64,000 nucleotides of DNA from Ischnura elegans (Eukaryota; Arthropoda; Insecta; Odonata; Coenagrionidae), in assembly GCF_921293095.1 (NCBI RefSeq), contig NC_060259.1, forward strand, positions 42,451,812-42,515,811. Reading direction: 5' to 3'. Both the position numbers and the translations under genes were made by a program. The notes under the pieces were generated by a model that was given only the letters and a program-made list of their open reading frames with translations, did no database searches and was not told the DNA's origin. This document shows positions 1-12,622 of the stretch, piece by piece (the first letter of the stretch is position 1; each line of letters opens with the position of its first letter).

Positions 1-136
1 TTTTTTGTGGGTGTAAAGAAAATTTGTTCAAAACTTTCGTTTCAACCCAGTCGGATTTTTCTTAAAGACTTATGGGATTTTTGGTTCTGAGGGGTTGGGC
101 GGCTAACCCCTTCTGCCCCCCCTGGGTACGCCTATG
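1..136. repeat. End of a dispersed repeat at the window edge (partial)
   Basis: The stretch ends in a C-rich block followed by CTGGGTACGCCTATG. This resembles the terminal sequence of repeats common in arthropod genomes. The other end is outside the window, so the family and boundaries are uncertain. Confidence 0.3.
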
Positions 137-2770
137 AGGAGAAGCCAATGTATTTTTTTATAATATCTTTCTGAATGTAGATTATTAACTTCGCCTTTAT
201 TTCCTGACAAGTTGACTGTTTCGAGAGAACTCTTAAAAGTTTTCTGCGCTGCTTTGTCGCCACCACCGTGCTGAGCTCCTGTATATTGTATACCCTATCT
301 ATTCTGGAAGATATTGCATGAGATTAATCGCATAGGTGCTATTATTTTGGTGATTAGGAATAGTTCCATTTATTTGTATCATATTTTGAAAATATTTTTT
401 GCTTCTGTTTGAGTATGGAAAATTACGGTCACTCTCAAAAGTTTTAGGACAAGGTTTTTGCACCATTTCTGCTTCTCAGGGAAACTTGATGTCCCTAACT
501 CCTTTTGTTGTCTTTGGCCTCGCGCCGTAAATATTTCGTCCTCGTTGCGAGTTGCTGAACTCATATTTTTTCAGATCATTCTTTCGTTTTTGATTTTATT
601 TAGATGTTTATAACTTTCGCAAATTCACTGAAATTGCTTTATATCCTTTTATTAATGGCAATGTGTCATATCGACATAAATGGAAACAGAATGATAAATT
701 TGAATATAGAAGACACCTCTCCCCTTGAGTGCTTATGTGTTCACGCACAATCGAAATATTTGCTGTGCGTAGCCAAAGGCAACAAAAGAAGTAACGGAAA
801 CTAAGTTTCATTGAGAAGCGGAAGTGGCGCCATAAACTCTGAGGGAAAAAGAAAACATTTTTCTTCCTCTCCTGAGCATTGAGTATCAGTATACAGAGTC
901 CCCATACTTAATGTTCAGGTGTCAATACACATAGAAGCATATCACGTATAGAATAAAATCCGAGGATTCATGCGTGATGGAGTGTGGAAATGTTCCATGT
1001 TCTAAAACTGAACTGAGCCCGAAAAGAAAAATTAAGTGGTCCCCAATACTGAATGTGTGAAACTCACACGCCTGTGGCTTAGTTCGAGGTGAGCCGTGCC
1101 CTCACCTATCCAAACTAACCGTCAGATTTGATCACGAAGTGAGTGAGGGACGAACAGTTTCGTCTAGCAGGGTACATCATCATATCGCAGCAACGGCGCA
1201 CATTTCAGATCCTCAATTCCGTGTGTACCGATTATCCAAGGATAAAAAGGTGTCAATAATTGGAAAAAAATGTTTAGGGGCTTAGGGTTAGTTATAAATT
1301 AAGGGAGGTAAAATCAAATGTAAATCCTTCTTCATTGGAATTAGGTGGACAGAAAGTGGTTGGGGGACTTTGGGGAACGGGGGTTGGGGATGTAAAACAA
1401 GCAATAAAACCAATGGTAAGTTACAAGATCACGTCCAGAATCTGGGAGAAGCAACTAAAAACCACATTGCTGACCATGCATTCCCGAATTTAGCTGAAAA
1501 AAATTGCAAAAAAATCCCTTAGTTTGTTTGCATCCTTAAGTTCAAATCTCTAGCCAATCGGAGCTTCCTGAGTGATGAAGCCACAGGCTAAGCGATCTCT
1601 CTCATTAATGGTACAACTCAGGAGAGCATCCTGATCAACCGGTCCAATTTGCCTTTTTTCTCGACGTGCCACTTTTTTTTAACATTGAGTTATCATTAGA
1701 AAAATGAAGGATTTAAATTTATTTGTTACGTTTTTTTGTATTTTTCTCGTCAGAATTGTACATCCGAGATAATGCCGCGGTGAAAAGTTCATTTCATACA
1801 ACAATGTGATAAAGATGGTCTCTCCTATGCGTACTGAATACTTTAAGGTGATAACTGTGGTTTTAAACAAGTAAAAGCAGCGAATAAAGACCGGTCGAGC
1901 GGTAGTAATGCGTCTTCTTAACAAATGCTCTTTCCAAACGACGTCCAGACTCCTCTTCGCTGTTGCTGGCAAATTTTATGATAAAATATTTTGTCAAAAT
2001 GATATTTGTTTTCGGAGCAGCATATGGTACGTGTTTTTTGTCTTGTCTCAATCAATTTTTTGCTCTTATGGGTAATCCTAGAGCACAATAAATATTTATT
2101 TATTCACGCAATATCCCCATTGTTCCTCCCACAGCTACAATTCTGCGTAGAACTTTTATTTTCACTTTGACTAATGAAGGGATCGATTACGTAATTGATT
2201 GCTAAATATGTTCGGTGTAAATAGCTAGGAGAAAAATCTATTTTCCCATGAAGATATCTATTGTTTTGAGGTGTTTCTATTACAACACATTCGAAATAAT
2301 TTTGTAGTATCTGTATTGTATGTCTCGCAATGCGGAATTTTGTTCTCAACTATTATCTTCCACTATCTAAAATGAGGTTCCCCAGAACATGTAACTCCCA
2401 AGAACTCTTCCTGTGACTCTATTTATCGTGGAGCAGTACTTTGGTTGTCTTTGATGTTGATCAGGAAACTATCAGTTATGGCTTTTTCACCAAGGTGACA
2501 AAATTTGTTTTGCTGCACTTTTGTTCGAGTGCTTGGCGCACAGAATATGTTTTGATATACAAATTTAAATAGTGCCATCCTACTTCATTTCTCAGCTCTA
2601 AATGTATTACTATTGTAAAGTAACTATGGCTTTTTTCCATTTTTTTCCTTTGAATGTCTTTATGAAATATTTTTGATCGGTTCGATGTAATCCTTAATCA
2701 TCGCTTTGCCCGAGCTTCATGTTTTTTCACACCTATCATTACTAACGCTTAATTTGGTGTTTTATTTCAG
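137..2770. other. Non-coding, probably intron of the actin-related gene
   Basis: Only short ORFs occur on either strand, none with recognisable domains and none encoding the missing actin N-terminus (no DNGSG-type phosphate-1 loop). The stretch is AT-rich with T-runs. It is most simply the intron before the exon at 2771. Confidence 0.5.
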
Positions 2771-3044
2771 TATTCCGTGGATCTTGATGGGTGCTATGGC
2801 TTGATTGAAAAGGTGTTCAGCATGCTTGCCGTCCAGCCAGAAGACTATAATGTATTCTTGTGTGTTCCTCGCTCATTTAATTCTCATACGCTTTCTAGCA
2901 TAGTGAATACTATGTTTGAAAAGTGGAGAGTCAAGAGTCTCAGTGTGAGCCATCAGTCGGTGTTGACGCTCTATGCGTATAATGCCAGAAGTGGAATTGT
3001 GGTTGATATTGGAGAAAGAACTGATGTGATTCCTATCAGTGAAG
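2771..3044 (+). CDS. Actin-related protein, first exon in window
   Basis: The acceptor is a pyrimidine-rich tract ending TTTCAG at 2770. The exon reads YSVDLDGCYGLIEKVF and ends GAA G before donor GTAAGG, which is phase 1. It opens in frame with no ATG near its start, so it is an internal exon and not the gene start. It matches actin from about W79 to the phosphate-2 loop. Confidence 0.82.
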
Positions 3045-6000
3045 GTAAGGAAATCTACCTCCCATTCTTCGCCTCAGATATTTTATATTTGATATGCGAT
3101 TCGTGAATAACTTAGTAGACTTTTTGAAGACCATCATTAATGAGGAACTCACGCGGACATCGCTTGTCTGTCATAGTTATGAAATAGTTTAATCTTTGGT
3201 TTGAAAGCTTGTACTGAAGTGGCGGAAACAAAATATGTTTTTGAAAACACCCCAGAGCAAAATATCGCGAATGTGGCGATGCTCCTAAGCAAGTCGTAAT
3301 GATCACTTGAATTCTATCAGGGCTGGTGCCATTAATATGTGGATTTTTTTATTCTCCGTTTTTGAACTTTTTGTTTTATACTTAGGACTCTTTTTTCTGA
3401 ATTATCGTGAAGAAGAATAACATTTATCTATGCTCTAATGCAATGTTTTTTCTTTTTAGGCTACATACTTGAAAGAGGTGTCTCAAGAACGCCTTACGGT
3501 AGTCATCAAGTGATTGAGATGCTGAAGCAGTTACTTAACGAGAAAAACTATTCCTTTCCTTCTGATGTAGAGACATACTTAGTGAGATACATTGTGGAAA
3601 ATCTGTGTTACTGTGCACAAAACTATTCATCAGAGCATAAAGAAGCAATGAATGACATCGAGAAGGTGAAGAAGGAGATCTCAATCAAGGAAGTGTACTG
3701 TGATGCTAATTTTAATGTTGAGTGAGTATTTCTTATTTTTTTATCCCCTCCATTTTGATTCGCAGTTCAATTGATATCTTATTTTCTTTTTTAAGAATAT
3801 AGAAACGTCTAATGGCGACCTCTGAAAGTGACACAGGTCTAAAATAATAGCTATAATCATCAATTTTGCGTGGCCTATCATGATCGAGGAAAGGCCGCAC
3901 CGCAATCGTTTCGAAATCGATATATTATTATATCTATGATTTTTGTAAATTTTCAGCTGATCTATGGTAGAGGATGATATGATATCACTTTTGAATGCTG
4001 GAAACATATTTCATTTTTATTTGAATTCAGCCATCCTGTAAGTTATTTTAGATACCTAAATGATGTCCATATGCAAAATTTGGGTAATTTTTGGAGCAAA
4101 TTTCAGTGAAATTCACTCTTTTGTTATCAAGCTGTTCGTTTTTAGGGAAGTTTATTTTTTCTTACGGCCTTTTTCGTGAAACTGTTCTTTGTAGATTTTC
4201 GCTCTCTTTCTCGTACTGTACGAGGTGAGCTTTGACTTTTAAATACATCAGTTAATGTGATGTATTAGCAGAATTTCAAGTGAAGTATTATTCTCGTAAT
4301 TTAACCACCCGCTGTGGCCTGGCTATTGTGTACCTCTTGTGGATGACTGGCTAATTATATTTTTTCGATGTGTTTCCATTTCGAAATCGAAAACAACGGT
4401 TTGAATAAATTTCTTAATCCTGGAATTAAAATATATTCCCGAATGAAATGACTTTTTCTTTTTTGTGATTTACTGTTTGCTGATTTCAATGCATCTCAGA
4501 TGTCTCGAGTATATTTACTCATTTATTTTTACAGCTCCATATCCCTGGACATCGCCCGATTCCACGCCCCTGAAGGACTTTTCAATCCGGACATTTGGGG
4601 TCATGATAATATTGGGGTCCACAAAATGGTGCACAAAGGAATTCAGGTAAGTTCCATTTTCTTCAGAGTGTGAAATATTCGAATGAAAAGCAGTCCTTAA
4701 ACTTCCATACCTCCGAAAACAGATGTGCTAGGGAAAGAAATTAAGTCATTCGATGTCCACTTTTTTATTTAAACATTTTTTCTGTGAGACGAAACTCGCA
4801 AAAACAAATTAAAGTAATGCTAAAAATTTTAACTAATCATCAAAAAAATTTTAAATAAAAAAGTGGGCATGGAAATGGTTTCAATGTGAGGCGAGGAAAC
4901 TTCTTGACTGAGGAAGAGGAATTTCCAGAGAGGTGGGAATACAAGGTGGGAATACAAGGAAATAAGCTCAAATTGTTTTGGGAGTTGTTTGGTGGAACAC
5001 CATCGTAAATTTTAAAAACACGGTGATGATTGGTGCATCTACTGATTTAAATAGTCATTGCTAGCGATCGTAAAAAACGAAAATCGTGTAACCGGTCAGT
5101 TGTAAAACCCGGAAATCTGGAGTGTGGGAATGAATATGTTCATTGCTTCTCTGAACTTAATCCACCATTTATTTAACCATTTGCATTTTTTAAAGCTCAA
5201 TGAAAGTAGGTCAGTAATTTAGACCAGATAGTTGACTGAATCTCGGCATTAATGAGCCGAGTTTTAGGTACTAGGCTTATGTTTTTTACGGAAGGAAGTG
5301 TGATATGACCTTTGTTTTAAACGTTTTTTTTTGTATTTCGCAGGAGTGTAGCATGGATATACGTAAGGAAATGATCAGAAGCATTTACTTATCTGGCGGC
5401 GTCACAATGATTCCTGGATTTGCTAGCAGATTGCTTCTGGAGATTGATAAGCTTACTCCACCCTCCATAACCCCTAAGGTAAGCACATTCTTGTCTCGAT
5501 TTTTTCGCCAAATATTTTTTTGACGGCAATATATAACCATTTTTAGCTTTTACATATTTTCCTTTCTGAAAAATCCTTGGAAGGTTTTGTTTAACTGATC
5601 AAAATTGGATTTGTTATCAACATGCATGATGATTTGCTTTTAATTTTGTGGCCAATATATGTCACCCGCTTTTTATATTTTTATTATTATTGTATTTTTT
5701 TATTGATACCTTTGGTGATTCATAATTATTTCCAAATTTGGACAAGCTTGGAGCTGATTTTCATGTAGAAATCGACGGTAATTCGCGACGCGTTCAAGTG
5801 ACGGTGAGACGTTTCCTTTCCGAACCCTTGGGGATTCGTCATTTTAATTTCGTCGAAATCCGTTTCGTAATTCTTCCCAACGCCCAAATCCCTTTCGAAT
5901 ATTCACTGTAATAAAGGTTTCGAGTAATTGTAAATTTAGCCTATCGAGCATAATTTGGCGAAGTCAGAATAACTTCTGATTCCTAATATGAAGCAAAATT

Positions 6001-9000
6001 CACGTGATGATGATGACTTGCACTTATATTTAAAAATTGAAAAAGTAAAATGTATTACCTATCAAGCACCATGCATAGACTTTTGGATTTCAGGTAACGA
6101 AATTCAATTAAATCTTGGTTTTTTATTCTTGGTCGAACAAAGCTAACTAAGATGATAAATCTGAGCTATTGTCGACGTCGTCGTTACATCTGTGTGGAAA
6201 CCTAGATCTTCTTCCACGCTGTAGTAAATACATATTCTATCTATGAGTTGCTCTGTGTAGTCAAGTGAATTGGTCGTTCACCTAGCTGGGCATATACTCT
6301 CTCTCTCTCACTCTTGTTCCAGTGCCGCATTAGTGAAGGGGAAAGGGAGTGACCATTTATTTTACCACGGAAAAATTGACCTCAATATTTGACAGCAATA
6401 ATTGACCATTTTTATTCATTTTACTCTCGGAAAATATTTGGAAAGAGATGTTTATCTGATCAAAGGTGGCTTTCTTAACAACGTGCTTGAATCCGTGTAT
6501 CCGAGTCCGCTGGATAGCCTAGTTCCTTATCACCCCTTCTCTTCGGATGCAATCTTGCGTACACCACTAACCATCCTAGAAGTATACTTGAGCCTTGCAA
6601 AGAGGGTATATCAGTTTTCTAAGCCCCATGCCTACCAATCAAAACTGTAAAAAGTCCCTTGAATCATGAAAATAGTGGCTGGTGACGAATTTCCCATTCA
6701 TTGTGTAAATCGTCGCGATGATAGTCTTACGCGAACTTCTACCACTGTGGTCACTCATCGGGCTATTTCCGAGGGCTTTTTTGTACAAATCTAAGTACAG
6801 TCGTGAATTTTTTTTGCTAACGGCAGAAACAATTTTTGGTCATTCAATACAAAATTAGGTTTCTTATTCTCATTTTTGAAGAATTAGTGCTGTATGTTCT
6901 GCAACGTCACGGTTCGTGCTTTCTATCATGTCTCGCCGAAAATGGGCTTCTTCACCATTTTTTTGCCGTCGGTTGTGATAGAGTTTCAATAATATAAATT
7001 ATATAGAGAGCCATACGTTTTCGTTTATCGACCCGTAGCCTGCTCCTCAATCTAATCGTGGGGAAAAATTGACGGACTTAGCCCTTTCACAGATAAGTTG
7101 ATGACGCCACGAGCTCATGCCGAGAAAGTTACCGCTTATCAGCTACTCCTTCCTCCATCGCATCTGCCTCGCGCCCCCTCAGCGTAGTGTATGGACCTCG
7201 TGTGGTTCGTTGTTCTTTACTCTCTTGTTAGCGATTCCTTCCCTCTATGATTGGTTTTCCCTGTGCGAGGAAATGAAACGGGACTCTATTGACGTCACCA
7301 GCTCATGCAAATTGGGCGGCAACTTTCGCTGTCTTATTTCAAACTGACTGAAGAACGGCCGATAAGAAATATTTTTTGTCGTTATAACTAATATTTCCCA
7401 TCTTTCTACCGAGTCATTTTAATGAATTACGATTTTCCGTCTGAGTGAACAATGTACATGTTCTGTTTATGCAGAACCAGTGGGGTAGCAAGGATTTTCG
7501 TTTGGGGGGGAATCCAAAATCAGGGGGGTGAATTTTTGTAAAACATGGTACTGAGTAGAGGGTTTTAAACTAATTTTAGAATTTTTATGATCTAAAAACA
7601 TCATTTGTCAAACAAATCTGTTGTAAATTCGTGATTTGTCAATATTTTTATTTAATTTAAGAAGGAAAATAATTGTGTTTTTATACTTGGGGGGATTGAG
7701 GGGTTCGTACCCCCCGGACCCCCCTCGCTACGCCACTGTGCAGAACATTTTACTTTGTTGCTGCATTTACTTGGGAGTTAATGGGATATTATGAATTAGT
7801 TTTCACCAGTCATGGTCTCCTAAATGATTAAACAAACTTATAGTTTTCATTTGATAGATTGAACTCTACAGTATAAAACGCGATTTAGTTGAATAATGCC
7901 AAGATGGCTCCCCTTTTGTCGGATAAAAATGTCTACTCCCCTCTTTTGATTTGAATGGTCTCTTAGTTTTATTTCTTTCTCCTATTCTTCTACAGTATCC
8001 ACGATGAAAATATCTCGATTACCTACTTTGCAATATTTGCTCTGCGCAATGAGTCAGACCAGCGAGAGCCTGTGAGAGCGGGCTCAAGGGCAATAGAGCT
8101 ATCAAAGGAGCAAAGATAAAGAGCGGATTGATTTAATCGCTGTAATAAAATTGCGGCCCGGTAAATGAAGCCCTTTTCACTTGATGTGGACTGAATATAA
8201 CGATGCCTGAAGGATAGGAGCGATAGTGCCTTCAAACACATGCTGGATCACTTTCCTGTTGCCATCAAGAATTTTAATTTCTTTGTTGCAAACGGAAATA
8301 ACTTAGAAATTATGTTAAAAGTTTTTTATTTTTTTAATAAAAGAAAAGTATAACAATATCGTCTTGAAATAAGTGTTAATGGAATAATTGAAACTAACGA
8401 ACAAAATTTCATTTCCTATATCTGATGAGATTGGTACAGCAAAATCTCGCATTTCGCGATTTCAGAAAATTAAGGCCTGCTAGTTAGGAAAAATTTATCC
8501 AATTTTGAGCCCAGGTAACATTTTAATGCAAATAAATTACTGTCGGCAATCGCCGAGGGCCCCACAACGCTCGCGTCTATCGTGAAGCGTACATGAAAGG
8601 TGTAATAAAAAAAGACTCGGATCACTTGAACCAAAGTTTTTTTCGCAATTATAAAAATCTACGTTTTCATTAGTTGCTTCAGTTACAACATACTCAGGGT
8701 AAAGATAACATAAACATAAATAAAAGGTGTCGGAAAATAAAAGAGAAGCTGATGCTTTTTCAAAGGGTTATTCGAAAATGCTACTTTAGAGGTTTTTTTT
8801 AGACTTCATTTCAGTTTCAAGGAGAAAATTCCCTGAATATATAATAGAACCATAATGCATACATTACTAAATGTTATAATCTGTGAAGTGCTCACTCTTC
8901 ATAGTATGTTTTCTTACGAATATGCTATTTTTCATTACTTTTTATGTGATTTTTAAGAGCCAGATAGCGTCACAATCCATTTCCAGGCATGAAGTTTCCT

Positions 9001-9630
9001 AAAATTCTCCTGGGGTGGACCCCCGAACTCCTCTTTACGTTGGGCTCCATCATGAGCCGCAGCTGAGGGCCCCCAATCACTCCAGACCGCCCCTCACTGA
9101 TTTAAAGAATAAAAGTGAAGTTTTACTTTATTTCAGAAAAAATCATTCGTAACTTCAGCATATAACTAACGTATTTAACGGGAGGGAGGAGCGGAGTTCA
9201 ACTTCCTAGCAATCGTCCCCATCACACAATTTCACGAATCTGCTAGTGGCCAGAACTCGCAGTTATGGCATGAGAAAAGGAGTAATTTGCATTCTTGATT
9301 TTACACTATAGCCAACTGACAATGTGAAATGTGATTTAGTCACAAAATCCATAACATCCTGAATGCTAGGCTGTGATTCGACCCTAATATTCCCTCCCTA
9401 TACCGATGATAATGACTGTATCTAAGTAGTGTAATGGTAGATTACTTGCATGAAGTGCCTAACGATATGGTTATTTTCCGTTACAGGTTCACGCATCTCC
9501 TTATCGTTATCATGCTGCTTACATTGGTGCATGTGTTCTCGCAATCTCTGATCAAGTTTCTGAATTAACTGTCAGAAGGCAGGAGTGGATGAAATCTGGT
9601 GCTGATTTACTCAGGAAATGGAATATATGA
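2771..9630 (+). CDS. Divergent actin-related protein (3' five exons, N-terminus missing)
   Basis: Joined exons 2771-3044, 3460-3721, 4535-4646, 5344-5478 and 9487-9630 give 308 codons and a TGA. All junctions are GT-AG and all phases agree. The protein aligns from about actin residue 80 to the C-terminus. Seen: SVLTLYAYNARSGIVVDIG (actin subdomain 3 start), EGYILERGV after the phosphate-2 loop, FHAPEGLFNPDIWG (actin RCPEALFQPSFLG), DIRKEMIRSIYLSGGVTMIPG (actin [21 protein letters not shown]), then YIGACVLA and RRQEWMKSG near the C-terminus. The adenosine-binding LSGG is kept, but the phosphate-2 loop, DSGDG in actin, reads DIGER, so ATP binding or hydrolysis may be altered. The phosphate-1 loop exon(s) must lie upstream of the window; none was found in 1-2770. 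It does not match Arp1, 2, 3, 5, 6, 8 or 10 by eye, so I give no symbol. Actin-fold membership is secure; cellular role is unknown. Confidence 0.85.
3460..3721 (+). CDS. Actin-related protein, exon
   Basis: The acceptor is TTTTTAG at 3459 and the donor GTGAGT at 3722. Gly is completed across the junction, giving EGYILERGV. It encodes the subdomain 3/4 segment with NEKNYSFPSDVETYLVRYI, matching actin TERGYSFTTTAEREIVRDI. It ends GTT GA, so the next exon supplies C to make Asp. Confidence 0.85.
4535..4646 (+). CDS. Actin-related protein, exon
   Basis: The acceptor is TTTTTACAG and the donor GTAAGT. The exon encodes SISLDIARFHAPEGLFNPDI and WGHDNIGVHKMVHKGIQ, equivalent to the actin RCPEALFQPSFLG...GIHE region. 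Intron phase 2 enters and phase 0 leaves. Confidence 0.85.
4753..4870. mobile_element. Short MITE-like element with 20-bp terminal inverted repeats
   Basis: The left end ATGTCCACTTTTTTATTTAA is the reverse complement, with one mismatch, of the right end TTAAATAAAAAAGTGGGCAT. The 118-bp interior is non-coding. It lies in the intron after the exon at 4535-4646. No clear target duplication was identified, so the superfamily is open. Confidence 0.5.
5344..5478 (+). CDS. Actin-related protein, exon with LSGG motif
   Basis: The acceptor is TTTCGCAG and the donor GTAAGC. There are exactly 45 codons. The exon holds ECSMDIRKEMIRSIYLSGGV, then TMIPGFASRLLLEIDKLTPP. This is the adenosine-binding loop of the actin fold and is the most actin-like part of the gene. 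Confidence 0.87.
5518..6490 (+). repeat. Local direct duplication (5518-5640 and 6388-6490)
   Basis: Two ~100-bp segments share the order GACRGCAAT...AACCATTTTTA...GGAA..T.TTTGG.AAG and TAWCTGATCAAA, about 870 bp apart in the same intron and the same orientation. They are diverged. This is either an old tandem duplication or two fragments of one repeat family. Confidence 0.4.
7017..7450 (+). repeat. Dispersed repeat family, copy A
   Basis: This copy shares blocks in the same order with 17250-17675. Examples are CCTTTCRCAGATAAK.TGATG, a CACCARCTCATG segment right after TGACGT, AACTTTCGC, ATATTTCCC and GATTTTYSGTCTGAGT. Identity looks like roughly 60-70% by eye. No coding capacity is convincing. 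TGACGTCA lies at 7290-7297. Confidence 0.55.
7478..7738. mobile_element. hAT-type MITE with perfect 8-bp target duplication
   Basis: The 261-bp element starts CAGTGGGGTAGC and ends GCTACGCCACTG (11 of 12 bases inverted). It is flanked by perfect 8-bp direct repeats TGCAGAAC at 7470-7477 and 7739-7746. An 8-bp duplication and CAGTGGCGTAGC-like ends are typical of hAT-derived non-autonomous elements. The interior has G-rich and C-rich subterminal runs and no ORF. It lies in the last intron of the actin-related gene. Confidence 0.85.
9487..9630 (+). CDS. Actin-related protein, last coding exon
   Basis: The acceptor is TTACAG at 9486. The exon encodes VHASPYRYHAAYIGACVLAI, then DQVSELTVRRQEWMKSGADL and LRKWNI, followed by TGA. 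It matches the actin C-terminus (APPERKYSVWIGGSILASL...ISKQEYDESG) but ends in KWNI in place of RKCF. It is separated from the previous exon by a ~4-kb intron loaded with repeats. Confidence 0.85.
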   Translation, partial: VHASPYRYHAAYIGACVLAISDQVSELTVRRQEWMKSGADLLRKWNI

Positions 9631-11969
9631 TAGCCATGGCTATCATTTTACATGTGGCTTTAAAACTCCTTCTGTTGGTGCCGCTAGCTGGGTGTCTCTT
9701 TGTGAATAGAGCCTTTTGATGAATGGAGCCTCATGGGCAATACCTGTCAAATGGCATCATTCTCTCGTTGCCTTGAATGAACTGTTATAGAAAGAAAAAG
9801 TAAATGTTATAGTTACATTTTTATCACTACAACTTATTCAGGCAGACTAATTTTTTAAAGTACCCACTGGTAATGTTATTTTCCATTCCAGGTTATGTGG
9901 TTGGTAATGTAACTACTTCTGGTATGTTATCTTACGATACAGAATGTTTTGGCATGAAATTATGCATTGTTAGGTGAAAGGGGACCTGAGTTTCTGCCTT
10001 GATCTTGAGTTAGGAACAGTTTTGCGTTACGTATATATATCTTTGAAGTAATTTATTGTAAAGAATGTTGAATTGTACTAAAATATTAAATTTTTAATTT
10101 AATTTATGCAATTATATGATACAATTTTGCCTTGGCTTCCAAGTTGAGTGCCTTTTAATGACTACAGTAAACTTTAATTGGTGAATTTGTATCAAATAAT
10201 GTTGAATCATTCGATTAAAACTCTAAGTAACCCACGGGAGGTCATAATATTCCTTGATAATGCTTAGGGGGAAAAATCTATGGCGGGCGAATGTCAGAAT
10301 ATTGTCTCCCCCTTTTGAAAATGGTACACGCATTTCTCAAATCGGGGGAAAATGCTATTCTTTCCTGATGGCTCTGAATTAATGTTAAATATACTTACAG
10401 AATGCGTCATTGGAATACTACCTACTATTTTTGTATGTGATTCTGATTGGGAGTTTGGTTGTGATATGTTTTGTGTAGACTGTTGGCAGTGATGATCCTA
10501 TTCGCCTCATTGCAGTCATCTGCTATGGTTATTGATAAAATTCCATGTAAATAAACACTGTCTTGGCTAGATTTATTAGGGCTTAAGGCATATAACTGAT
10601 ATCTAACTTCTGCACAAATATTCAACTTTAGCTTGAACCAAATTTAATTTTGCAATTTTATGCATTTTGGTATTTTAATTTTTTGCTTAGATATGTTCAA
10701 GTATCATTCTTATGATATATTGTTAAGTATTTGTAATTAGATAAAAACTTTTTTGCCATTAACGATGTAAAGTTTATCAATGTTCAGAAGAGTGGTGGAC
10801 TGTGAAAAGCACTCTGTAAATGATGGTCTAACTGTTGCACTTGCCATATTAGGCTAACTGATGTTGCCACTTAACTTTGACCCCAGTTCTGTAAAGACCC
10901 TCCTAATTATCTTGGTAGGCAGATGGTTGACTGTATCTAATGATGGTTCAGAACCAATTGAACGAGGGAAGTTGATTAACAGATCGGGCAGTCACAGTAA
11001 ATTGGTTGATTTTTGCACAATACTCTGTGTCTGATTACTGTTTAAACTTCCTTTGTTTATATGCAAAAAGAAAACATTATCCTTGCGATAATGTGCCTAT
11101 ATATGTGTGTAAAAGTTACATTTTTCGAATTAAAAAGTTATAATACTGAAATGAAATCAATAACTGTGATTAATTTTATTCCATGTTACATCGTTATCTG
11201 AAATTTAAAATCCTACTTCTTTAGATGAAGGGTTTATACTGTATATTTTAAGCATACAGGTATTCTATACTTTCAGATTGATTAAACCCATAAGGTTATC
11301 TAAATGTGTATGGCCGTTTAAACAGTCTCGCTGGTTTAATAAGCATATTGCTACCGCGCAGCTATGGAGGATTAATATAATTATTTTGCTCCTGTATGTG
11401 CAAGAAAAAGGAATCGCCATTGTGTTAAAAATGATTTTCTGATAGAAATGTGAATAGTTTTCCCGTCATGGCTTTGCCTTTAATTCACAAATCGTATGAG
11501 AATCCACTTTACTAACGAGTCAAACCTCATATCACCCATGAATAAAATTTGAAAATATTTGTGGGATAAATTTTCAATAGAATTATTGTGATAATATTTA
11601 TCAATTCGAAGATTGGTTTACCATATCTTCATATCTTACCATACTAATGTTTGAGAATGCCTCATCATTTTAAATATCAATGCAAAAATGAAAGTTATTA
11701 ACTGTCGCAAACTTAAAAAAATTTCTTTCGTGAGCAAATTCATTTTGCATCATTATATTCGCACCATTCTAGCGCAAGTTATGGATGAGTCCTTTCGTGG
11801 TGTGGAACCCACCTGGTAAAATATGAAATATCTGTCTTCACCTCACATAGGAATTGTGTGTCTTCAAAAATATGCCTGCTAAAATAAGGCAAGGGTAGCG
11901 CGGACTAGCGGCATTTTCCGCAATACGTGCGACTAGCAGAACAGCGTACCACGAGCACCGTCTACAATA
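9631..11969. other. 3' UTR of the actin-related gene and AT-rich intergenic DNA
   Basis: No ORF here resembles a protein family. The first ~0.5-0.9 kb is probably 3' UTR. I see no other structure. Confidence 0.5.
10085..10555 (+). other. Candidate polyadenylation signals of the actin-related gene
   Basis: ATTAAA occurs at 10085-10090 and AATAAA at 10550-10555 downstream of the stop codon at 9628-9630. Either could end the transcript. I cannot choose between them from sequence alone. Confidence 0.3.
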
Positions 11970-12620
11970 GGGTAGTTTCCTTCATCAAAGAAACCGAAAG
12001 GCATTGATTGGGATTTGTTACCCACAGTTACTGTATTCATAATATACAAATTATTTCGATTTAGAAATACCGGTTTTGACGAATGGCAATGGTCCATTTT
12101 TATCCTCATTTGAAAAGGGCCAGATTGGCGCCCATGCGATGCCACTCCACGTGACGTCACAGGGACCTAGTTTCTATAGGAGAAGATAGGAGTTATACAT
12201 CGTCTGAGATTACCAATGCATGCATGAGGCGCAGAGCTCAGGGAAACATGACTTAATAATCACCTATTAAAACTGGCTAAGGTCGGAAAGTTTTCTTCGT
12301 TTGATAAGGTATTAATAAACCTTTTTTAAGCCAAGCGCTACCAGACAGCAAGGTACTCAGCTACCCTCTAGGATCCTGCGTCCTATCAACGCTCAGAGCC
12401 TCGATCAAGGTCACCTCACAAGGCGGGAGGGGGAACCAGAAATACGTCACACGGAGAGATTTCCTTACCCGTCGCGTTTTCGCGCGCTTGAAAATTTTCA
12501 CTTTTCATTTAATCGCGAAAAATAGATATCGTCATTTAAAAATCTAGAAGCGTGAAATACGTACTCCAGGAGTAATAATCTTCCGATATAGGCAATAAAA
12601 AAATAAAAGGGAAACCACCC
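11970..12620. mobile_element. TA-flanked MITE, copy 1
   Basis: The left end GGGTAGTTTCC is inverted at the right end as GGAAACCACCC (10 of 11), each flanked by TA (11968-11969 and 12621-12622). The 651-bp interior matches the element at 43064-43700 along its whole length. It contains TGACGTCACAGGGACC around 12152. A TA duplication fits Tc1/mariner-type mobilisation, but no transposase is encoded. Confidence 0.75.
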
Positions 12621-12622
12621 TA

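Noticed and set aside
604-804. Missing N-terminal exon of the actin-related gene
   Set aside because: The frame has no phosphate-1 loop (DNGSG-like) or other actin N-terminal motif. The exon is more likely outside the window.
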